Positions 1 through 5,893 of a DNA stretch of 10,530 nucleotides are shown here, one piece after another. Source of the DNA: Aadella sp043822885. Lineage in GTDB: Bacteria > Omnitrophota > Gorgyraeia > Tantalellales > Tantalellaceae. A program made the position numbers and the translations under genes. Numbering within the stretch: the stretch's first letter is position 1; the number at the start of each line of letters is the position of its first letter. The stretch is taken from NCBI GenBank assembly GCA_043822885.1, contig JBDRBI010000105.1, positions 1-10,530 of the forward strand, in the 5' to 3' direction. The notes under the pieces are model-generated. The model saw nothing but the letters and a program-made list of their open reading frames with translations, was not told where the DNA came from and did no database searches.

Positions 1-19
1 TTGAAAGGGTCAAAGTTTT

Positions 20-90
20 CTAACCTGGTTAATCGTGCCAGGTAAATTATTTGATGTTATTATAACCTGGCAGCTTTTTAACCAGGTTAG
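20..90. repeat. Nested inverted repeat upstream of tsaB
   Basis: A perfect 13-base inverted repeat (20-32 with 78-90, CTAACCTGGTTAA) encloses a second 8-base one (36-43 TGCCAGGT with 65-72 ACCTGGCA). The stretch can fold as one long hairpin. Because the ACCTGG core occurs four times, it can also fold as two small hairpins (23-28/38-43 and 64-70/82-88). A T-run (93-97) follows, so it might end transcription of a gene to the left, but the spacing is loose. Bases 1-19 hold nothing I recognise. Confidence 0.7.
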
Positions 91-101
91 GCATTTTTAT
101 T

Positions 102-136
102 TATGAACTACGAACTCTGAACTATTAACTAAATTA
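102..136. repeat. Degenerate heptamer array (TATGAAC type)
   Basis: Four consecutive 7-base units can be read: TATGAAC, TACGAAC, TCTGAAC, TATTAAC, followed by a decayed TAAATTA. The array runs directly into the tsaB start codon. Its GAAC core is also that of the reverse complement of the units at 8451-8506, so the two arrays probably belong to one family in opposite orientations. It occupies the place where a ribosome binding site for tsaB would be expected. Confidence 0.7.
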
Positions 137-801
137 TGAAAACATTAGCATTTGATACATCTACAAAATTTTTAAGTATAGCGTGTTTTGAAGGGGCAGA
201 AATCAAAGCATCCTTTCACAAGGATGTAGGAATAAGTCATTCCGAACTTCTTATCCCCGAAGTAAAAAACTTGATCAATAGTTTAGGGTGGAACATTAAT
301 GAGATAGGGCTCATATGTGTCGGTCTGGGCCCGGGTTCTTTTACGGGACTTAGGATCGGGGTAAGCGCGGTAAAAGGATTAGCTTTGGTGATGGGCTGTA
401 AGATAACAGGGGTTCCCACAATGGACGCGATGGTAAAAAATATTACCGGCAAAAACGGATTAGTCGCGCCGTTCATGGACGCGCGGAAAGGCAAGGTATA
501 TACCTGTGTATATAAAATATCGAACGGAAAGGTACAAAAACTTACCGATTATTCTCTTGTCGAAGCCAAAGAATTTTTAGGAACACTTAAGGAAGAAGTG
601 ATGTTTTTCGGGGACGGATTACATAAATATAAAGATGAGCTAGATTCGTGCGTTTTAGCGCGGTATAATGAAAAAATAGATTGGTACCCGAAAGGCGTAG
701 ATATAGGTCTTTTAGGTATAGACAGGAAAATATTCACGGCTGCAGAGGACCTCGAACCGTTATACCTGCATCCGAAGGAATGTAATGTGGTTAAACTATG
801 A
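136..801 (+). CDS. tsaB: tRNA threonylcarbamoyladenosine biosynthesis protein TsaB
   Basis: 221 aa, usual length for bacterial TsaB (YeaZ). TsaB is a non-catalytic, ASKHA-fold partner of TsaD. With TsaE it forms the cytoplasmic complex that transfers threonylcarbamoyl from TC-AMP to A37 of ANN-decoding tRNAs. Seen in the sequence: N-terminal LAFDTST strand (residues 4-10), the family signature GLGPGSFTGLRIG starting at residue 63, FMDARKGKVY (113-122), and a C-terminal PLYLHP near residue 210. The start at 136 is kept because the conserved AFDTS strand begins at residue 5 and the heptamer array lies immediately upstream. No Shine-Dalgarno sequence is visible, which is odd. The stop overlaps the alr start by four bases, so the two genes are probably co-translated. 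No tsaD or tsaE is nearby. Confidence 0.95.
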   Translation: MKTLAFDTSTKFLSIACFEGAEIKASFHKDVGISHSELLIPEVKNLINSLGWNINEIGLICVGLGPGSFTGLRIGVSAVKGLALVMGCKITGVPTMDAMVKNITGKNGLVAPFMDARKGKVYTCVYKISNGKVQKLTDYSLVEAKEFLGTLKEEVMFFGDGLHKYKDELDSCVLARYNEKIDWYPKGVDIGLLGIDRKIFTAAEDLEPLYLHPKECNVVKL

Positions 802-1934
802 CTATTAAATATAGACCTACATGGGCGGAAATAGATCTTGATGCCATACGGTATAACCTGTCCCGTATAAGGGGCGTATTGGATAAGAACACGGGTATCA
901 TGGCGGTCGTAAAAGCTAATGCTTATGGGCACGGACTGGAAGCAATAAGCAGTGTGATAACAGCCGAAGGCGTGGATTATTTCGGCGTCGCGACGGTTGA
1001 CGAAGCTCTGCGGATCCGGAAACACGGTATTACCGAACCCGTACTTGTTCTGGGATCGATGCTGGAAGAGGAAGCCCGGGTGGCGGTGCTTAACGATGTA
1101 ACTTTAACTTTGTGTGATACGGTGCTTTTTAGCGTTTTAGAGAAAATAGCCTCGGACGAAAAGAAAAAGCTTAAAGTGCACATAAAAGTAGATACCGGGA
1201 TGGGACGCATCGGAGTGTGGCATGAAGATGCTGTAGAGTTTATCAAAATGGTACATGCTTCGGACAAAATAGAGGTCGAAGGCGTATACACGCATTTTTC
1301 TTCTGCTGCCAGAGATAAAATATTCACGCAAATGCAGATACAGGCTTTAAACAAAGTCATTAAAGATCTTAAATATGAAGGGATCGATCCAAAATATAAA
1401 CATGCCGCGAACAGTATAGGCGCTGTAGACTGGAAGGATTCGCATTTTAATCTTGTAAGGACCGGAATTTTGATCTATGGTGTTTATCCTAAAGAAGATT
1501 TTCGTAAAAAATTTAAACTTAAGCCCGTTATGAGCCTTAAAACAAAGATCGTATATCTAAAAGATACCCCATCCGGAAGATCTATCAGCTATGGAAGGAC
1601 CTACATTACGCAGAAAAATACTAAGATCGCCACCGTACCTATCGGATATGCCGACGGATACGGCAGGATCCTCTCTAACAAGGCCGAAGCCCTTATCCGA
1701 GGCCAGCATGTGCGCGTTGTGGGTATGGTAACAATGGATCAAACACTTCTCGATGTGGGAGATGTAAAGGATGTAAAAATAGGGGACGAAGTCGTTCTTA
1801 TAGGAAAACAGAAAAATTCCGAAATACCGATAGAAAAGATCGCCAAACTTGCCGGAACCATACCATACGAGATCCTAGCCGCAGTTACAGACCGCGTCCC
1901 GAGAGTGTATATATCTAGAGGGCATAGTGCATAG
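798..1934 (+). CDS. alr: Alanine racemase (PLP-dependent)
   Basis: 378 aa. Interconverts L- and D-alanine in the cytoplasm, supplying D-Ala for peptidoglycan. An N-terminal TIM barrel carries the PLP lysine K39 in AVVKANAYGHG (36-46). The C-terminal beta domain carries the second catalytic base, Y265, in SISYGR. PIGYADGYGR and MVTMDQTLLDV are further family motifs. The ATG overlaps the tsaB stop (ATGA), and the only AAGGA-like site lies about 18 bases upstream, so translation is probably coupled to tsaB. The family core ends at VPRVY. The last residues, RGHSA, and the TAG stop fall within a 7-base repeat array (1921-1941), so the tail looks recently altered by repeat spread and is unlikely to matter for catalysis. 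Confidence 0.97.
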   Translation: MTIKYRPTWAEIDLDAIRYNLSRIRGVLDKNTGIMAVVKANAYGHGLEAISSVITAEGVDYFGVATVDEALRIRKHGITEPVLVLGSMLEEEARVAVLNDVTLTLCDTVLFSVLEKIASDEKKKLKVHIKVDTGMGRIGVWHEDAVEFIKMVHASDKIEVEGVYTHFSSAARDKIFTQMQIQALNKVIKDLKYEGIDPKYKHAANSIGAVDWKDSHFNLVRTGILIYGVYPKEDFRKKFKLKPVMSLKTKIVYLKDTPSGRSISYGRTYITQKNTKIATVPIGYADGYGRILSNKAEALIRGQHVRVVGMVTMDQTLLDVGDVKDVKIGDEVVLIGKQKNSEIPIEKIAKLAGTIPYEILAAVTDRVPRVYISRGHSA

Positions 1935-1941
1935 CGCATGG
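1921..1941. repeat. Heptamer array overlapping the 3' end of alr
   Basis: Three 7-base units, GGCATAG, TGCATAG, CGCATGG, then a decaying CATAATA. The TAG of the second unit is the alr stop codon. Positions 1922-1942 match the reverse complement of 8508-8528 at 20 of 21 bases. The same repeat therefore occurs in opposite orientation beside the prepilin peptidase gene. Confidence 0.65.
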
Positions 1942-1953
1942 CATAATAGGAAA

Positions 1954-2038
1954 CTGGGGGACAGACACTTGTGTCCCTGGTTTTAAATGCTTAATAGAGA
2001 AAAATAAAAAGTAGGGACACAAGTGTCTGTCCCCCCAG
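1954..2038. repeat. Long inverted repeat, GGGGACAGACAC family
   Basis: The 23-base arm at 1956-1978 (GGGGGACAGACAC, then TTGTGTCCCT) is perfectly complementary to 2013-2035, and pairing extends to 1954/2038 with one extra C. The 34-base loop is AT-rich. Each arm has its own small palindrome (GACACTTGTGTC). This is a REP/BIME-like or foldback element. GGGGACA-type palindromes of this kind are widespread in some environmental bacteria and are often thought to be mobilised by REP-associated tyrosine transposases. No transposase is in the window. It sits between alr and the ilvB promoter and could separate the two transcripts. Confidence 0.85.
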
Positions 2039-2050
2039 GAGAGGGGAATC

Positions 2051-2079
2051 TTGACAAAGGTTTTCGTTATTGTTATACT
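2051..2079 (+). promoter_or_regulatory. Sigma70-type promoter for the ilv-leu cluster
   Basis: TTGACA at 2051-2056 is a perfect -35 box. TATACT at 2074-2079 is a 5/6 -10 box. The spacer is exactly 17 bases, so transcription should start near 2086. This leaves a leader of about 70 bases before ilvB. I see no leader peptide rich in Leu, Val or Ile codons and no terminator/antiterminator pair, so classical attenuation is not supported. It is the only strong consensus promoter I found in the window. Confidence 0.75.
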
Positions 2080-2155
2080 TAAAAAGCTGTGAGTGCTTAT
2101 TTTAAGCGCGCATACTATAGGAAGTGAATATATATATAATATGGAAGGAAGTCTT

Positions 2156-3850
2156 ATGGCAAAATTTAGCGGAGCGAAAATTCTTATCGAATGTCTTCAT
2201 TTAGAAGGGGTTACTGATGTATTTGGTTATCCGGGAGGGGTGATAATACCTTTAGCGGATCAGTTTTACCTCGACAACAGGATAAACTTTTATCTTACCC
2301 GTCATGAGCAGGGAGCTGTTCATGCTGCTGACGGATATGCCAGAGCCACGGGAAAAGTCGGAGTGTGTATAGCGACTTCCGGTCCCGGAGCGACCAACTT
2401 GGTTACGGGTATTGCTACGGCGCACCTGGATTCTATCCCTATGGTCGCGATCACGGGGCAGGTTAAGTCTACCCTTATAGGAAATGACGCTTTTCAGGAA
2501 GTCGATATAGTGGGGATCACTCGTCCGATAACCAAGCATAATTATCTGGTCAAGGATGTTAAAGATCTGGCTAAAGTTATCAAAGAGGCGTTCCATATAG
2601 CGAGAACCGGACGTCCGGGTCCTGTTCTCATAGATCTTCCGGTGGATGTTCAGCTGGCAACAACCGAGTTCAAATATCCTGAAACTGTCGACATTAAAGG
2701 CTATAAACCCAACTATAAGGGGCATACCGGTCAGATAAAAAGAATAATAAAAGCTATAGAAAAAGCTTCCAGGCCTCTTCTTTATGTAGGGGGAGGAGTT
2801 ATACTGTCCGAGGCGGCAAAAGAACTTACCGCTTTTGCTAAAAAATCCAATATACCCGTTACTATGACCATGATGGGTCTGGGGGCCTTCCTGGGAGATG
2901 ATCCTTTAAGTCTCGGAATGCTGGGAATGCACGGAACGGCATACGCTAACCATGCCGTTCAGGATTCGGATCTTATAATAGCCGTAGGCGCCAGATTTGA
3001 TGATAGGGTTACCGGAAGGATCGATAAGTTCGCGCCCGGAGCTAAAGTCGCGCATATAGATATCGACCCTTCAAGTGTGAGCAAGAATATATCGGTGGAT
3101 ATACCCGTTATAGGTGACGCTAAAGGTATCCTGAAGGAACTTACTAAACTTGTCAAAAAACGGGCATACGCGGAGTGGCATAAAAAAATAAAAAAATGGA
3201 AAAAAGAACTTCCATTGAAATATAAAGATGATGATAAACTTCGTCCTCAATATATAATCGAACAGATCCAGGATATAACCAAAGATAGGGATGTCATAAT
3301 CGCTACCGAAGTCGGACAGAACCAGATGTGGGCCGCGCAGCATTACATATACACCAAACCCAGAACATGGATATCAAGCGGAGGGTTAGGTACTATGGGA
3401 TACGGTTTTCCCGCGGCTATAGGCGCGCAAATAGGAAAACCGAAAGCGCTTGTTTTTGATATAGCGGGAGACGGAAGCATACAGATGAACATTCAGGAAC
3501 TTGCGACCGCTGTCATGAACAAACTGCCCATAAAGATAGCTATACTCAATAACGGATATCTCGGCATGGTGCGTCAATGGCAGGAACTTTTTTATGAAAA
3601 GCGTTATGCCTGGACGGTTCTTGCTAAAGACATGGAAATAATGTGTCCGGATTTTGTTAAATTGGCCGAGAGTTACGGCGCTAAGGGTATCCGTATAAAG
3701 AAAAAATCAGAGGTTAAAGCCGCCATAGAAGAGGCCATTAAGATAAAAGGCCCGGTCATTCTGGATTTCTTTATCGAACGTGAAGAAAATGTTTTCCCGA
3801 TGGTTCCCGCGGGGGAATCTATAAGTAATATGTTACATGGGTTGGCATAA
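2156..3850 (+). CDS. ilvB: Acetolactate synthase (AHAS) large, catalytic subunit
   Basis: 564 aa from the chosen ATG. TPP-, Mg- and FAD-dependent. Condenses two pyruvates to acetolactate (valine/leucine route), or pyruvate with 2-oxobutyrate (isoleucine route). Three thiamine-enzyme domains are present. The N-terminal Pyr domain has VFGYPGG (22-28) and the catalytic glutamate E51 in TRHEQGAVHAADGYAR. The middle FAD-binding domain is about residues 190-330. The PP domain has the metal-TPP motif GDG (438-440) through NNGYLGMVRQWQ. The C-terminus FPMVPAGESISNMLHG is typical of real AHAS rather than other TPP enzymes. A GTG at 2093 would add 21 unconserved residues. ATG 2156 is preferred because GGAAGGA lies about 6 bases upstream and MAKFSGAKILIECL aligns with the family start. 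First gene of the ilvB-ilvN-ilvC-leuA cluster. Confidence 0.97.
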   Translation: MAKFSGAKILIECLHLEGVTDVFGYPGGVIIPLADQFYLDNRINFYLTRHEQGAVHAADGYARATGKVGVCIATSGPGATNLVTGIATAHLDSIPMVAITGQVKSTLIGNDAFQEVDIVGITRPITKHNYLVKDVKDLAKVIKEAFHIARTGRPGPVLIDLPVDVQLATTEFKYPETVDIKGYKPNYKGHTGQIKRIIKAIEKASRPLLYVGGGVILSEAAKELTAFAKKSNIPVTMTMMGLGAFLGDDPLSLGMLGMHGTAYANHAVQDSDLIIAVGARFDDRVTGRIDKFAPGAKVAHIDIDPSSVSKNISVDIPVIGDAKGILKELTKLVKKRAYAEWHKKIKKWKKELPLKYKDDDKLRPQYIIEQIQDITKDRDVIIATEVGQNQMWAAQHYIYTKPRTWISSGGLGTMGYGFPAAIGAQIGKPKALVFDIAGDGSIQMNIQELATAVMNKLPIKIAILNNGYLGMVRQWQELFYEKRYAWTVLAKDMEIMCPDFVKLAESYGAKGIRIKKKSEVKAAIEEAIKIKGPVILDFFIEREENVFPMVPAGESISNMLHGLA

Positions 3851-3952
3851 GAATAGAGAAGATAGAGGACAGAAGTTAGAAGGTAGAAGGTAGAAAAAAA
3901 AAGAAGGCGAGCCAAGTTTGGTCTGACCTCTATCCTCTGATTTCTATCTTCT
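3850..3952. repeat. Inverted pair of heptamer arrays between ilvB and ilvN
   Basis: Left arm 3850-3898 reads as seven 7-base units: AGAATAG, AGAAGAT, AGAGGAC, AGAAGTT, AGAAGGT, AGAAGGT, AGAAAAA. Right arm 3925-3952 reads as the complement in the same period: GACCTCT, ATCCTCT, GATTTCT, ATCTTCT. Exact pairings include 3858-3867 with 3943-3952, and 12 of 13 bases of 3861-3873 with 3922-3934. The arms flank a core of about 26 bases, so the RNA can fold back. The array starts on the last base of the ilvB stop codon. Confidence 0.75.
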
Positions 3953-4017
3953 TATAGAAATAATACTCATGCTTTAACAAAACAACCGTACAAACGCGAA
4001 CCAGATTTGGTCTTCGC
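3907..4017. repeat. Two imperfect copies of a small dyad before ilvN
   Basis: The 18-base sequence at 3907-3924 recurs at 3996-4013 with 15 identities (GCGARCCARRTTTGGTCT). Both copies hold a CCA/TGG dyad. The second extends to a fuller palindrome, 3996-4017, with GCGAA opposite TTCGC. The second copy ends about 8 bases before the ilvN ribosome binding site (GAGGAG, 4025-4030). It could be an operator, an RNA hairpin or simply another repeat; nothing in the sequence decides. Confidence 0.45.
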
Positions 4018-4034
4018 AAAAATAGAGGAGCGAT

Positions 4035-4514
4035 ATGACGAAATTTATTATAGCGGTTTTAGTCGAGAATAAATTCGGTGTACTTGCGCGGGTAGCGGGC
4101 CTATTTTCAGCGCGCGGATTTAATATAAGTTCACTTGCTGTAGGAGAAACGGAAGATCCCGACATGTCCCGAATGACCATTGTCGTAGAAGCGGATGAAA
4201 AAATATTAGAGCAAGTCAAAAAACAGCTTAACAAACTTATAGACGTAATAAAAGTCGAGGATTTGACCGGCGGAGAATATGTCGACAGGGAACTCATACT
4301 TATCAAGGTTAAAGCTTTAAACGTTAAAGATCGAGAGAAAATAGTCAATATTGTGGATTCTACAAGAGGCGAAATAGTAGATATCGGTAAAAAAACCGTT
4401 ACTGTAGAAGAATCGAGTGACGAACACTCAATAAAAGCGCTTATAGAACTTTTAAGACCGTATGGTATTCTTGAGATAGTGAGAACTGGTAAGATCGCGA
4501 TACAAAGTGAATAG
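4035..4514 (+). CDS. ilvN: Acetolactate synthase small, regulatory subunit
   Basis: 159 aa, the standard length of the short bacterial AHAS regulatory subunit (IlvN/IlvH). It binds the large subunit, stimulates it and confers feedback inhibition by valine. An N-terminal ACT domain spans about residues 4-75 (IIAVLVENKFGVLARVAGLF, GFNISSLAVGET). The C-terminal small-subunit domain (about 80-157) contains ELILIKVKA and ends with LRPYGILEIVRTGKIAI. G15 and N30 correspond to the glycine and asparagine where substitutions make E. coli IlvH valine-resistant, so feedback control by valine is probably intact. Start ATG has GAGGAG four bases upstream. Lies 184 bases after ilvB, a gap filled with repeats rather than a promoter I can recognise. 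Confidence 0.96.
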   Translation: MTKFIIAVLVENKFGVLARVAGLFSARGFNISSLAVGETEDPDMSRMTIVVEADEKILEQVKKQLNKLIDVIKVEDLTGGEYVDRELILIKVKALNVKDREKIVNIVDSTRGEIVDIGKKTVTVEESSDEHSIKALIELLRPYGILEIVRTGKIAIQSE

Positions 4515-4515
4515 G

Positions 4516-4674
4516 ATGGTTAAATAGTTAAATGGTTTTAATAGTTGAATGGTTTTTGAGATTGCTTCGCTTCGCTCGCAATGACAAAGTCCACGTTGTC
4601 CTTGCGAGGAGGCCGAAGGCCGACGCGGCAATCTTAAACTATTCAACTATTAAAACCATTAAACAATTAAACTG
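4516..4674. repeat. Composite foldback element between ilvN and ilvC
   Basis: The outer arms are AT-rich arrays with a period of about 8 bases (units such as TGGTTAAA, TAGTTAAA, TAGTTGAA). Positions 4531-4555 pair with 4636-4660 at 24 of 25 bases. Inside them lies a GC-rich core. AGATTGC (4559-4565) pairs with GCAATCT (4628-4634). CGCAATGACAA pairs imperfectly with TTGTCCTTGCG. A small GGCC-GAA-GGCC hairpin sits at 4611-4621. The core belongs to the widespread intergenic repeat that yields spurious CHCERSEAI peptides in translation. The whole spacer can fold as one long hairpin. Only the ilvC ribosome binding site (AAGGAG, 4681-4686) lies outside it. Confidence 0.85.
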
Positions 4675-4692
4675 AAAAAAAAGGAGAGAGAA

Positions 4693-5682
4693 ATGGCGAA
4701 GATGTATTATGACAAAGATGCGGACCTCAATATCATAAAGGGGCTTAAAGTCGCGATAATCGGATACGGTATTCAGGGACGCGGCCAGTCTTTAAATTTG
4801 AGAGACAGCGGAATAAAAATTTTAATAAGCGAACTTAAAGGAACGCCCAATTATGACCAGGCCGTGAAAGACGGTTTTACGGTTTTATCGGCTGAAGACG
4901 CGGCAAAACAAGCGGATGTCGTGCAGATACTGACGCAGGATCATGTGCAGGCGGCCGTATATGAAAAAGCTATCGCTCCGAATTTGAAAGAAGGTAATTC
5001 TCTGGTGTTTTCTCACGGATTTAACATACATTTCAAGCAGATCGTTCCTCCGAAAAATGTGGATGTATTTATGGTGGCTCCGAAGGGTCCGGGCGCCCTG
5101 GTGAGAGAGATGTACGAACAGGGCAAAGGCGTTCCTTGTCTTATAGCGATATTTCAGGATTTCAGCGGAAAGGCAAAAGATAAAGCGCTTTCTTACGCTA
5201 AGGGTCTGGGAGGGACAAGAGCGGGAGTTATAGAGACCACGTTCAAAGAGGAAACGGAAACGGATCTATTCGGGGAACAAGCTGTTCTTTGCGGAGGCGC
5301 CTCGGAGCTTATAAAAGCGGGGTTTGATACTTTGGTCAATGCCGGGTATCAGCCGGAAATAGCTTATTTCGAATGCCTGCATGAACTAAAACTTATAACG
5401 GATCTTGTATATAAATACGGCATATCCGGGATGAGAAAAAGGGTGTCGGATACGGCCGAATACGGTGATATCACAAGAGGAAAAAGAGTGATAAATGCAG
5501 GGACACGCGAAGAAATGAAAAAGATATTAAGCGAAATACAGTCCGGAGCTTTCGCGAAAGAATGGATAAAAGAGAATGAAGACGGACGCCCCAATTACAA
5601 TAAAATAACCGAAGCGGAAAAAAAAGACAAGATAGAAAAGATAGGTGAAGAGCTGCGCGGTATGATGCCGTGGCTGGAATAA
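4693..5682 (+). CDS. ilvC: Ketol-acid reductoisomerase, class I, probably NADH-preferring
   Basis: 329 aa, the class I (short) length. Isomerises acetolactate and reduces it to 2,3-dihydroxyisovalerate (and the isoleucine analogue). The N-terminal Rossmann domain has GYGIQG (24-29), where GYGSQG is more usual, and SHGFNIHF (107-114). The C-terminal knotted helical domain has Mg ligands D191 and E195 in TDLFGEQ, and E227 and E231 in ECLHELKLI. The substrate-binding serine S252 is in SDTAEYG. The beta2-alphaB loop reads ISELKGTPNYDQA (45-57) instead of the common VGLRxGSxSWxxA. The arginine and the first Ser position that bind the NADPH phosphate are L48 and T51, and an acidic E47 ends beta2. 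This pattern suggests NADH use; the inference is from sequence only. Ribosome site AAGGAG lies 6 bases upstream. Confidence 0.96.
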   Translation: MAKMYYDKDADLNIIKGLKVAIIGYGIQGRGQSLNLRDSGIKILISELKGTPNYDQAVKDGFTVLSAEDAAKQADVVQILTQDHVQAAVYEKAIAPNLKEGNSLVFSHGFNIHFKQIVPPKNVDVFMVAPKGPGALVREMYEQGKGVPCLIAIFQDFSGKAKDKALSYAKGLGGTRAGVIETTFKEETETDLFGEQAVLCGGASELIKAGFDTLVNAGYQPEIAYFECLHELKLITDLVYKYGISGMRKRVSDTAEYGDITRGKRVINAGTREEMKKILSEIQSGAFAKEWIKENEDGRPNYNKITEAEKKDKIEKIGEELRGMMPWLE

Positions 5683-5686
5683 ATGA

Positions 5687-5729
5687 GCACATGACTTACA
5701 CGACCAAAGGGAGTGTAAGTCATAAGTGC
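5687..5729. repeat. Inverted repeat after ilvC
   Basis: ATGACTTACAC (5691-5701) is perfectly complementary to GTGTAAGTCAT (5713-5723) across an 11-base loop. GCAC (5687-5690) and GTGC (5726-5729) extend the stem past a two-base bulge. No T-run follows, so it is not a canonical intrinsic terminator. Read-through from ilvC to leuA is therefore plausible. Confidence 0.6.
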
Positions 5730-5735
5730 GAATTT

Positions 5736-5777
5736 ATCCCGAGCGAACGAACAATGGTGAGAGAGACGAGGGATCTC
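5736..5777. repeat. REP-like palindrome, GAGATCCCTCG family
   Basis: ATCCC (5736-5740) and GGGAT (5770-5774) bracket a CGAACGAAC-rich centre. On the minus strand the unit opens GAGATCCCTCG and closes CGCTCGGGAT. That resembles a dispersed repeat I know from many environmental genomes. Identification is from memory of the pattern only. Confidence 0.5.
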
Positions 5778-5832
5778 AAACGAACGAAGTGAGTGCATAC
5801 AGAAAGTTTTTAGAATAGTTTAAGGTCTCGAA

Positions 5833-5875
5833 GAGATTGCTTCGTCACTCGCTTTGCTCGTTCCTCGCAATGACA
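5833..5875. repeat. REP-like palindrome, GAGATTGC...GCAATGACA family
   Basis: Starts GAGATTGCTTCG and ends CTCGCAATGACAG, with a TCACTCGCTTTGCTCGTTC centre. It is a second copy of the core type seen at 4558-4585, in the same orientation. An open reading frame crossing it would give leuA a false N-terminal extension (HSLCSFLAMTG), so it helps fix the leuA start downstream. Confidence 0.75.
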
Positions 5876-5893
5876 GGGGAAGGGGAGAGGATT

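Noticed and set aside
549..1025. Minus-strand frame antisense to tsaB and alr, and similar shadow frames elsewhere
   Set aside because: No recognisable domains or ribosome sites; they mirror well-supported genes on the + strand.
1954..2038. Insertion sequence
   Set aside because: The inverted arms enclose only 34 bases with no transposase, so it is at most a REP-like or foldback element.
2093..2155. GTG start giving ilvB 21 more residues, or a leader peptide
   Set aside because: The extra residues are not conserved, no ribosome site precedes GTG, there is no run of Leu/Val/Ile codons, and ATG 2156 has a good ribosome site.
4452..4646. Minus-strand reading frame containing CHCERSEAIS
   Set aside because: This peptide is a well-known artefact of a dispersed palindromic repeat; the frame also overlaps ilvN and has no family signature.
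5687..5729. Intrinsic terminator after ilvC
   Set aside because: The stem is good, but no T-run follows, so it is listed only as an inverted repeat.
5837..5893. N-terminal extension of leuA
   Set aside because: It translates a REP-like repeat; the conserved domain and ribosome site support ATG 5894.
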